From positions 682,001-746,000 of the forward strand of contig NZ_SJRW01000001.1 in the NCBI RefSeq assembly GCF_004352825.1: a stretch of 64,000 nt of DNA, in the 5' to 3' direction. The notes below the pieces were generated by a model. It did no database searches, had not been told where the DNA came from, and saw only the letters and a program-made list of their open reading frames with translations. Below, piece by piece: positions 51,295 to 58,445 of this stretch. This DNA comes from Luteimonas arsenica (GTDB taxonomy: Bacteria; Pseudomonadota; Gammaproteobacteria; Xanthomonadales; Xanthomonadaceae). The stretch's first letter is position 1. Every line of letters begins with the position of its first letter. The translations under genes were made by a program, and so were the position numbers.

Positions 51295-51564
51295 ATTACC
51301 AGGCATTTCAAGCACACCATCCTGTCCCTGTTTCCCGCCCACACGTCCCGCGGCGCCCATTCGCGACGTCGATCGACGCCGGCCACCAGCATCACGCGCA
51401 TCCAGGCTGGCCTGCCGCATGTCCATCCCATGGAGCGCGGTGATCCGCACGGCAACTCGCGCCGCCGGAGCGCCCGACAGTTCCCCGGCTACACGCGCAG
51501 CCGCTACCTCCCGCATCCACGCCACGACCTGCGTCGCCACCAGCCCATCTTCCGCATCGGCTGA
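51295..51564 (+). CDS. Possible small His/Arg-rich protein with an ATT start codon
   Basis: GGAGG at 51284-51288 sits 6 bases before an ATT, the ideal distance, but there is no ATG, GTG or TTG there. The frame runs 89 codons to a TGA. A TTG at 51274 is in frame but lacks a ribosome-binding site. The translation (TRHFKHTILSLFPAHTSRG...) has about 17 Arg and 10 His and no hydrophobic segment. This stretch of the 548-base gap between 51104 and 51651 otherwise holds only the regulatory sites listed here. A rare start, a decayed gene or a structured leader are alternatives. Confidence 0.3.
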   Translation: MTRHFKHTILSLFPAHTSRGAHSRRRSTPATSITRIQAGLPHVHPMERGDPHGNSRRRSARQFPGYTRSRYLPHPRHDLRRHQPIFRIG

Positions 51565-51590
51565 CCTCCGGCCGGGCGGGCGGCGCCGGC

Positions 51591-51610
51591 ATGTAAAGAA
51601 AGTTTGACAT
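51591..51610. promoter_or_regulatory. Operator-like palindrome O1
   Basis: ATGTAAAGAAAGTTTGACAT: outer arms ATGT/ACAT, 20 bases long. It overlaps the -35 (TTGACA) of the promoter for the next operon. Confidence 0.6.
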
Positions 51611-51631
51611 CGCTCCAGAGGCGGATGTAAG
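51604..51631 (+). promoter_or_regulatory. Promoter of the membrane protein/XRE operon
   Basis: TTGACA (51604), 16-base spacer, TGTAAG (51626). The -35 is perfect consensus; the -10 is moderate and lies inside O2. Confidence 0.6.
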
Positions 51632-51644
51632 TTGTTTTTTACAT
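51625..51644. promoter_or_regulatory. Operator-like palindrome O2
   Basis: ATGTAAGTTGTTTTTTACAT: arms ATGTAA/TTACAT, 20 bases long, same design as O1, offset by 34 bases. It ends 7 bases before the next ATG, so bound repressor would block the promoter. Confidence 0.65.
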
Positions 51645-51651
51645 TCCCTGC

Positions 51652-52293
51652 ATGGAGTTTCCGATGGACATGCGCCGCCTTGCCTTGCCCATGCTGCTCG
51701 CCGCCGCCGGACTTGGTCTCTGGATGCTGCTCGCCGGCGCGGAGTCCCTGTTCGGCCTGGATCTCGGCTCCATCGGATTCGCCGTGCTGGTGCTGTCGGC
51801 CTGGGGCGCGCTCCACGGGGTCTGGCGGCTGTCGCTGACCGACGCCGAGCTGCAGGTCTCGCCCGCGGAATGGAAGGCGTGGATCGGCACCGCCTTCATG
51901 GCCGCGGCGGTGGCCTATTTCGTCGCCCGCATGCATGTGTTCCAGACCCCGAACCTCGCCGACAGTCCCGAGGCGCAGCAGGTGGGCCGCAACCTGGTGA
52001 TGCTGCTGGTGGCGTGGACCGTGCTGTCGTCCACCGTCGGCAGGCGCTGGAAGGACCGCGTCCAGGAGGACGAGCGCGACCGCGAGATCGAGCGCGAAGC
52101 CGCCGGCTGGTCCCGCCATGCGGTCACCGGGATGATCGTGGTCCTGGCCGTGCTGCTGGGCATCTCGCCCGCCGACCGCCTGCAGTGGGCCAGCTTGCCG
52201 ATGATCGCCAACCTGCTGGTGCTGGTCCTGATGGTCGGTTGCCTGGTCGACAACGGCGCCAGCGCCGTGCGCCACTGGCTGGACCGGCGCTGA
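51652..52293 (+). CDS. Membrane protein of unknown function, partner of an XRE regulator
   Basis: The 213-residue protein has about six hydrophobic segments (for example [88 protein letters not shown]). A charged cytoplasmic loop ([23 protein letters not shown]) lies in the middle. Membrane proteins of this general shape paired with a short XRE regulator recur in bacteria, often with the regulator controlling the pair. I do not know the molecular function. MDMRRLAL at 51664 is an alternative start. Confidence 0.8.
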   Translation: MEFPMDMRRLALPMLLAAAGLGLWMLLAGAESLFGLDLGSIGFAVLVLSAWGALHGVWRLSLTDAELQVSPAEWKAWIGTAFMAAAVAYFVARMHVFQTPNLADSPEAQQVGRNLVMLLVAWTVLSSTVGRRWKDRVQEDERDREIEREAAGWSRHAVTGMIVVLAVLLGISPADRLQWASLPMIANLLVLVLMVGCLVDNGASAVRHWLDRR

Positions 52294-52298
52294 GCCGC

Positions 52299-52523
52299 GT
52301 GGCGCGCACCGCGGTCACCAACCACATCCGCCGCCTGCGCCAGGAGCGCACGGGGATGACGCAGGAAGCGCTGGCCCAGACCTGCCAGGTCACCCGCCAG
52401 ACCATCATCGCGCTTGAGGCCGGCCGCTATGCGCCGTCGCTGGAACTGGCGTTCCGCATCGCGCACGCGCTGGGCGCGCCGCTGGCCGAGGTCTTCGAGT
52501 GGGATCCGGCGTCGGCCGCGTGA
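52299..52523 (+). CDS. Small XRE-family transcriptional regulator
   Basis: The 74-residue protein starts at a GTG (52299), 5 bases after the membrane protein stop. It is almost entirely one HTH_3 domain: [20 protein letters not shown], then [20 protein letters not shown] and [16 protein letters not shown]. Short regulators of this type repress their own operon; the twin palindromes at 51591 and 51625 are the expected targets. Confidence 0.9.
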   Translation: MARTAVTNHIRRLRQERTGMTQEALAQTCQVTRQTIIALEAGRYAPSLELAFRIAHALGAPLAEVFEWDPASAA

Positions 52524-52538
52524 GCGGCGGCCACGGGC

Positions 52539-52934
52539 TCAGGCGGCCGCCACCCGCACCATGCGGTCCATCAGGTGCTCGACGATCGCGTCCATGTCGC
52601 CGCAGCGGCCCATGTGCACGGTCGAGGTCTGGATGATCGCGCTGCGCCGCGCGGTCAGCCAGTGGAAGCGGGCGCGCTGGGGCAGCAGGCCGATCGGCCC
52701 GGCATCCGGGCCGCCGGCGCAGATGCGCTGCATCGCCTCGAGGTGGCGCCGCAGCGTGGCCAGGTCCACGCGCGGGTCGAGCGCACGCAGCCGCGCTTCG
52801 TCCAGTTCGACCGCGGCCTTGAGGTAGCCGGTCTTCTCGCAGGACACGATCACGCCCACGTTCATGAACTCGCCGCGCTCGACGCGCGGGACCACGCGGA
52901 TCACCGCATAGTCGTAGCTGTCATGCGCGCGCAC
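52539..52934 (-). CDS. DUF3037 protein, partner of the HipA-like kinase
   Basis: The 131-residue protein reads SYDYAVIRVVPRVERGEFMNVGVIVSCEKTGYL, with the DUF3037 hallmark of an N-terminal ferredoxin-like strand-turn (RVVPRVERGEFMNVGVI). The rest is LRALDPRVDLATLRRHLEAMQRIC and RARFHWLTARRSAIIQTSTVHMG. It overlaps the upstream HipA-like gene by 14 bases. This pair is widespread but uncharacterised to my knowledge. Confidence 0.88.
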   Translation of the reverse strand: MRAHDSYDYAVIRVVPRVERGEFMNVGVIVSCEKTGYLKAAVELDEARLRALDPRVDLATLRRHLEAMQRICAGGPDAGPIGLLPQRARFHWLTARRSAIIQTSTVHMGRCGDMDAIVEHLMDRMVRVAAA

Positions 52935-53691
52935 GTTCGGCCTCCTCGACGAAGGCGTGCGGCAGCGTCAGGCGCTGCTGCAGGTAGCTGGCGTAGGCGG
53001 CGCGCTGCTGCCCGGGCGTGCCGAAGGCATCGGGGCCGTCCAGCCAGACGTCCGGGATCCACGACACGATCTCGGCGATCCGGTCGTCCGGCAGCCGCGC
53101 GCTGAGCACCCGGTCGGCCTGCGCCAGCCCGGTGGCCAGCGGCAGCAGCACGTGGTCGCGGACGAGCGGGAAGGGCTTGCCGGCGCCCGAGGTGTCGCCG
53201 TCCCAGCCGTGATGGAAGTACAACGACGCGCCGTGGTCTATCAGGGTCAGCTCGCCATGCCAGACCAGCAGGTTGGGGTTGCGCGCGCTGCGGTCGACGT
53301 TGCTGGTGTAGGCGTCGAGCCAGACGATTTCCGAAGCCAGCTGCGACGAAGGCTGCTCGGCCACCGGGTCGAAGTTGGCGGCGCCGGGCAGGTAGTCGAG
53401 CGCCAGGTTCAGGCCGCCGCTGGCACGGATCAGCTCCTGGATCTCGGGGTCGCCCTCGGTGCGGGCAAGCTCCGGGTCCAGTTCGATGAACACGATCTCG
53501 GGCACGGGCAGGCCCAGGGCACGGGCGATTTCGCCGGTGATCAGCTCCGCCACCAGGGCACGCGGCCCCTGGCCGGCGCCGCGGAACTTGAGCACGTACA
53601 TGCCGTCGTCGTCGGCCTCGACGATCGCGGGCATGGAGCCGCCTTCGCGCAGGGGCGTGACGTAGCGGGTGGCGGTGACGGTGCGCGGCAT
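52921..53691 (-). CDS. HipA-like kinase-domain protein
   Basis: The 256-residue protein starts at 53691 (MPRTVTATRYVTPLREGGSMP). Kinase-like features of the HipA family are YVLKFRGAGQGPRALVAELITGEIARALGLPVPE (ATP lysine, helix C), DAYTSNVDRSARNPNLLV (catalytic loop with Asp and Asn), and LTLIDHGASLYFHH (metal-binding Asp). It lacks the HipA N-terminal and HipB-type antitoxin partners and instead pairs with DUF3037. Kinase activity is predicted, the substrate unknown. Confidence 0.85.
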   Translation of the reverse strand: MPRTVTATRYVTPLREGGSMPAIVEADDDGMYVLKFRGAGQGPRALVAELITGEIARALGLPVPEIVFIELDPELARTEGDPEIQELIRASGGLNLALDYLPGAANFDPVAEQPSSQLASEIVWLDAYTSNVDRSARNPNLLVWHGELTLIDHGASLYFHHGWDGDTSGAGKPFPLVRDHVLLPLATGLAQADRVLSARLPDDRIAEIVSWIPDVWLDGPDAFGTPGQQRAAYASYLQQRLTLPHAFVEEAERARA

Positions 53692-53880
53692 CGGGCAAGG
53701 ATAACGTCCGGCGGCGGCAGGGCGTGATGCGGGTGCGGGGGCTGGACACGTGGCGGGCGCCGGGGTGGTCCTTTCGGCAGTGTCCGGGTTCCCGCGGGCG
53801 GCGTAGTCTGGCGCGAATGTCCCGCGTAGCCGCCCTGGCCGACGCGCGTTCCATCCTTCAGCCAATCGAGCCGTATCCGA

Positions 53881-55410
53881 ATGAGCCAAGCGCCCAGCCC
53901 CCAGGCCCGCCCGTCGCGCAGCCTGTTCCGCACCAAGTCCATCGAGCAGACCATCGCCGACGCCGCCGAGCCCGGCCGCGAGCTCAAGCGTTCGCTCACC
54001 GCCTGGGACCTGATGATCCTGGGCGTGGCGGTGGCCGTGGGCGCGGGCATCTTCTCGGTGGGCGCGCGCGCGGCGGGCAGCTTCGCGGGGCCGGCGGTGT
54101 CGGTGTCGTTCCTGCTCGCGGCGCTGGCCTGCGCGCTGGCGATCATGTGCTACGCGGAGTTCGCCTCCAGCATCCCGGTCGCCGGCAGTGCCTACACCTA
54201 CACCTACGCCACCCTGGGCGAGTTCATCGCCTGGATCATCGGCTGGGACCTGATCCTGGAGCTGCTCACCGCCGGCGCGGTGATCGCCAAGTACTGGGGC
54301 ATCTACCTGGCAATGGTGTTCGAGCTGTTCGACGTGCACATACCCACGACCATCGACGTGCTCGGCATCGGCGTGGACTGGGGCCCGCTGTTCATCGTCG
54401 GCGTGTTCACGGCACTGCTGATCATGGGCACCAAGATGTCGGCGCGGGTCAACAACGTGTTCACCGTGATCAAGGTCGGCATCGTGGTGTTCGTGATCGT
54501 GGTCGGCCTGACCTACTTCAACGCCGAAAACCTTACGCCCTTCGTGCCGCCGGCGATGCCCACCGACGGTGGCGCCGCCGATGCCTGGTCGCAGTCGCTG
54601 TTGTCGTGGATGACCGGCGCCGAGCCCGCGCGCTACGGCATCGCCGGCGTGCTGTCGGGTGCGGCGCTGGTGTTCTTCGCCTTCATCGGCTTCGACGTGG
54701 TCGCGACGTCCGCCGAAGAGGTCAAGGATCCGCAGCGCACCCTGCCGCTGGGCATCTTCGGCGGCCTGGCCCTGGTCACGCTGCTGTACATCGGCGTGGC
54801 CTTCGCGCTGACCGGCATGGTGCCGTACACGCTGCTGGCCGAGGCGGAGAATCCGTCGCTGGCGACCGCCTTCGTCGCGGTCGGCGCCGGCTGGGCGGCG
54901 CAGGTGATCTCGGTCGGCATCCTGGTCGGCCTGACCACGGTGATCATGGTGCTGCTGATGGGGCTGTCGCGCGTGCTGCTGGCGATGAGCCGCGACGGCC
55001 TGCTGCCGCGCTGGCTCAGCGTCACTTCGGAAACCCGCAAGACGCCGGTGCGGCTGCAGATCATCACCGGCGCCGCGGTGGCGCTGCTGGCCGGCTTCAC
55101 CCGGGTCGAGATCCTGGAGGAAATGATCAACATCGGTACGCTGTCGGCCTTCGTGCTGGTCAGCATCGCCGTGGTGGTGCTGCGCCGGAGGCGTCCCGAC
55201 CTGCCGCGCGCCTACCGCGTGCCGTTTTCGCCGGTGCTGCCGATCGTCTCGGCCCTGCTGTGCTTCTACCTGATGCTCAACCTGACCACGCTGACCTGGG
55301 TGCGCTTCGCGGTGTGGCTGGCGGTGGGCACGGCGATCTACTTCGCCTACGGGCGGCGGCATGCGCGGGTGGGGCTGGCCGGGCCCGGCGGCGGCGTGGA
55401 CCCACGCTGA
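53881..55410 (+). CDS. APC-family amino-acid permease (cationic amino-acid transporter type)
   Basis: The 509-residue protein has about 12-13 helices. It starts FRTKSIEQTIADAAEPGRELKRSLTAWDLMILGVAVAVGAGIF with the GAGIF unwound-helix motif of APC transporters. ASSIPVAGSAYTYTYATLGEF, AFIGFDVVATSAEEVKDPQRTLP and SRVLLAMSRDGLLP are typical of the CAT subfamily. It imports or exchanges amino acids across the inner membrane. It stands alone. Confidence 0.93.
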   Translation: MSQAPSPQARPSRSLFRTKSIEQTIADAAEPGRELKRSLTAWDLMILGVAVAVGAGIFSVGARAAGSFAGPAVSVSFLLAALACALAIMCYAEFASSIPVAGSAYTYTYATLGEFIAWIIGWDLILELLTAGAVIAKYWGIYLAMVFELFDVHIPTTIDVLGIGVDWGPLFIVGVFTALLIMGTKMSARVNNVFTVIKVGIVVFVIVVGLTYFNAENLTPFVPPAMPTDGGAADAWSQSLLSWMTGAEPARYGIAGVLSGAALVFFAFIGFDVVATSAEEVKDPQRTLPLGIFGGLALVTLLYIGVAFALTGMVPYTLLAEAENPSLATAFVAVGAGWAAQVISVGILVGLTTVIMVLLMGLSRVLLAMSRDGLLPRWLSVTSETRKTPVRLQIITGAAVALLAGFTRVEILEEMINIGTLSAFVLVSIAVVVLRRRRPDLPRAYRVPFSPVLPIVSALLCFYLMLNLTTLTWVRFAVWLAVGTAIYFAYGRRHARVGLAGPGGGVDPR

Positions 55411-55428
55411 CGCCGGCGTCCGGCCGCT

Positions 55429-57225
55429 TCAGCGCATGCGCAGCAGCCTCAGCAGGCGCGTGCCGAGCAGTCCGCGGCTTCGCAACATCACCAGCATCAG
55501 CAGCGCCACCAGGGCCACCGAACCCAGGCCGAGGGGGAACTTCGCGCGTTCACCGTCGAACCAGAATTCCACCATCTGGAACAGTACCTGGGCGATGCCC
55601 AGGAAGGTCACGTAGAACAGCACCCGCTCGAGGAACTTGTCCGATTTCTGCGATTCGTTCTGGCGCACGTCGTCGAGCGTCTTCTCGAGGTCGGTGACGA
55701 CTTCGGCCCAGTAGTCCTGCCGCTGCGCGATGCCGCGGACGCGCTCGATCGACTCGTAGAAGGTGCGTTCGGTGTCGTAGCGCAGCACGTTGAAATAGCG
55801 GTGCTTGGCGATGCGGGTGAAGGTCTGCAGCCGGAAGCGCCGGAAGCGTTCGAAGGCGCGGTCGGCGGCATGCGCCGGATAGTCGCCTTCGAAGTCCGCC
55901 TCGAGCAGGCGTCCGTCCAGATCCTCGATCAGCCTGCGCACCATGCCTTCGTAGCGCTGCACCAGGTTCTCGTTGTGGAGCGTCATCAGGTGCACGAGGA
56001 ACAGATAGGGGCAGGTGCCGATCCAGCCGCGGCCGACGTTGAGGCTGCGGGAGCCCGAAACGATCTCGTACAGCGAGGTCTGCGTCGTGTAGACCATGAA
56101 ATGGCTGTCGCCCTCGGGCAGGTCCGGCGGCGGATAGATCGGGTCGGTGCCGTCCTGGACTTCGGACACGTCCTGGCGGAGGAAGTCGATGATGTTCTGC
56201 AGGAACCCCGACAGGAAATAGTAGTCAAGGTGGGCCGGCGGACAGCGCGCGGGCGCGAAGTCGGCTTCGTCGTAGGTGCAGCGGCCGTCGGGCGCGCAGC
56301 GCGTGGCGAACTCCTCCAGCCGCGGGAGCGCGCTGCGGACATTCCCCTTCAGGAGGTCGAAGAAGCAGGGATCCTGCAGCAGGAACATGGCCCGGCACTG
56401 CATGTCGCCGAGCGCGGGAATCCCGTCCTCCGGGCGCGTGCCGGCCGGCGCCAGCAGTGTCTGCCATAGCGAAGCCGGGCGCGGTCGCGGCCTGCGGCCC
56501 CGGCCGTCGCGCGCTATCAGCGCGTCCACCGCCTGGAGCAGGTCGGCGGCGTGCAGGTCGAACAGGGCGGTCACGTAGGCTTGCAGCGACCGCGGCGCAT
56601 CGGCCGGGAAGGCGCGCGAGCGCACGGCGATGCCCTCGGCGCCGCCGTCGTACAGCCAGCGGGTGCCTTCGGTCGGGAAAACCGCCTTCTGCAGCAGGGA
56701 CAGCCCGTAGTAATGCGCGTGGTGATGCGCGTACGGAAGCTCCAGCGACAGGTGCCAGGTCAGCGAGGTGTTGGAGTGGGCCACCCAGAACGCCCGGCAG
56801 CGCGCCTGGAAGCACGGCGGCTCCGCCAGCTCGATGCCGAAGTGCTCGCCTTCGGTGCGCCAGTGGATGGACGGTGGCAGCACCAGTTCGATGTCGTCGC
56901 AGGTGTTCTGGTCGTGGGGAGTATCGCCACCGCCGGGGGTGTCGATCAGGAACTCCTCCATGAACAGGCCACGCTTGCGGTCGGCGATGTCGTTGAACAG
57001 CGGCTCGATGGCGTTGCCCAGGCGGCGGCTGTCTTCATGGTCGCGGAGCTGGCGCACGAGGTCCCGGTCCCACAGGCTGGCGCCGCCGGCATCGGCGACT
57101 GCCTGCTGCAGCCGTTCGTACTCGACCATGAAGGAGAGCGTGAGATGCAGCGTGCCGCCTTCGTCGCGGCGTTCGAGGGCCGCGGCGAAGATGTCCTCGC
57201 CGGCCGTACCAGGTTCCCCGTCCAT
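55429..57225 (-). CDS. Large protein with CorA-like topology, unknown function
   Basis: The 598-residue protein starts after AGAAGGGGG. About 530 residues are soluble; the helical run LEKTLDDVRQNESQKSDKFLERVLFYVTFLGIAQVLFQMVEFWF leads into a first membrane helix and ALVALLMLVMLRSRG forms a second. A long alpha-helix followed by two C-terminal membrane helices resembles CorA-type channels, but no GMN motif is present. Elsewhere it has ERTFYESIERVRGIAQRQDYW. It follows the GNAT-like gene by 27 bases on the same strand. No function is assigned. Confidence 0.75.
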   Translation of the reverse strand: MDGEPGTAGEDIFAAALERRDEGGTLHLTLSFMVEYERLQQAVADAGGASLWDRDLVRQLRDHEDSRRLGNAIEPLFNDIADRKRGLFMEEFLIDTPGGGDTPHDQNTCDDIELVLPPSIHWRTEGEHFGIELAEPPCFQARCRAFWVAHSNTSLTWHLSLELPYAHHHAHYYGLSLLQKAVFPTEGTRWLYDGGAEGIAVRSRAFPADAPRSLQAYVTALFDLHAADLLQAVDALIARDGRGRRPRPRPASLWQTLLAPAGTRPEDGIPALGDMQCRAMFLLQDPCFFDLLKGNVRSALPRLEEFATRCAPDGRCTYDEADFAPARCPPAHLDYYFLSGFLQNIIDFLRQDVSEVQDGTDPIYPPPDLPEGDSHFMVYTTQTSLYEIVSGSRSLNVGRGWIGTCPYLFLVHLMTLHNENLVQRYEGMVRRLIEDLDGRLLEADFEGDYPAHAADRAFERFRRFRLQTFTRIAKHRYFNVLRYDTERTFYESIERVRGIAQRQDYWAEVVTDLEKTLDDVRQNESQKSDKFLERVLFYVTFLGIAQVLFQMVEFWFDGERAKFPLGLGSVALVALLMLVMLRSRGLLGTRLLRLLRMR

Positions 57226-57252
57226 CCCCTTCCCCCTTCTGGCGGTGGTTGT

Positions 57253-58347
57253 TCAGCCCCTGCCGCGCGAAAGCGCCGCGCGCAGCCCCGTCCGCGTGCT
57301 TCCGCCTGCCGGCATCCGGCGCAGCGCGTCCAGGTGCGGTTGCGGATCCAGCAGCGCGAACGGCCTGCCTTCCGCGCAGGCAGCCTCGCACAGTTCGAGT
57401 TGTCCGCGCGATGCCGGCGATCCGCGCGCATCGAGGCCCTTGAGCACCGAGATCGAGAAGAAGCGCTCGAGGTGGCCGCCGAGGGTGCAGGCATCCAGCC
57501 CGGCGTCGGGTGCACCGATCACGCCGAGCAGCAGACCGTCGTCGGCCGCCTGTCCGGCGGACAGCGGGGGCTGGAGGTAGGGGAAATCCATGATCCGCGC
57601 GCCGAGACGGCCCCAGATGGCCACGCGGTCGAACTGGTCGACCCCGGCATGGGCGGAGTCGAGCGCATAGTCCTCGGGATCCATGCGCAGCGGGTCATTG
57701 AGTTCGAAGAACAGCAGCAGTGGCATGGTGGCCGGGTCGGCGGTTCCCGGGGCCGGGACGAAGGAGGCCTCCACCAGCCGCCGGCAGGCCGCCACCAGGC
57801 GGTGCAGGTGGCCGCGGCCGCGATGGCTGGCCGTGACGAACACGTAATTCAGGTTGGCGGCCAGCAGCCATGGCCCGGATGCCCCGCCGCCGCCCCGCAG
57901 GGGATGGCAGACGAGGTTGGCGCCGCCGGCGACCTCGCCGTCTTCCTCGAGCACGGCCACCCATTCCCGATACGGCCCGTATCGCGCGGCCAGTGCTTCG
58001 TAGCGCGCACCATGGTTCAGCGCCAGGCATTGAATGAGGCCGTCGCGATCCTCCTTCTCGTCGGGAAGGATGAAGGCGCGGTCGTAGGCCGCATGGAAAC
58101 GGTCGAACACCTCGTCCGGGCGGGTGGTCGCCCGGAAGCGGAGCGTGGCCGCACCGGCGTCCGGCGCGCTGGCCCGCGCGCTGCAGTCGAAGTCGATGCC
58201 GGTATCGCGCAGGGCTCCGGGTGGGCGGGTCGGGGTCAAGGTGGCTCGCAGGGCGACCGGGGTGCGGACAGCGTAGCCGAAGCCGGGTCGGCCACGCGCG
58301 TCGTGCTGCTCCCCGTCGCACACGGCTGCTAGCGCAGGCTCCGCCAT
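57253..58347 (-). CDS. GNAT-like protein, partner of the CorA-topology protein
   Basis: The 364-residue protein carries a GNAT-type acetyl-CoA loop, YVFVTASHRGRGHLHRLVAACRR, within a domain including WVAVLEEDGEVAGGANLV. The start is uncertain: 58347 (MAEPALAA) is used here; the frame is open to 58416 (MLSGRRLN), and neither has a good ribosome-binding site. The C-terminal half (DFPYLQPPLSAGQAADDGLLLGVIG...) is unfamiliar. It precedes the 598-residue membrane protein in a two-gene operon. Its acceptor is unknown. Confidence 0.65.
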   Translation of the reverse strand: MAEPALAAVCDGEQHDARGRPGFGYAVRTPVALRATLTPTRPPGALRDTGIDFDCSARASAPDAGAATLRFRATTRPDEVFDRFHAAYDRAFILPDEKEDRDGLIQCLALNHGARYEALAARYGPYREWVAVLEEDGEVAGGANLVCHPLRGGGGASGPWLLAANLNYVFVTASHRGRGHLHRLVAACRRLVEASFVPAPGTADPATMPLLLFFELNDPLRMDPEDYALDSAHAGVDQFDRVAIWGRLGARIMDFPYLQPPLSAGQAADDGLLLGVIGAPDAGLDACTLGGHLERFFSISVLKGLDARGSPASRGQLELCEAACAEGRPFALLDPQPHLDALRRMPAGGSTRTGLRAALSRGRG

Positions 58348-58445
58348 GCGCCCTGGCGGAAAGGGGCTGGCACCGGCGGCCGCGTCGCAGTGGTTGAGAC
58401 GGCGGCCGGACAGCATCCGGGGTCCCGCCGCCGGAGCCCGTCACC

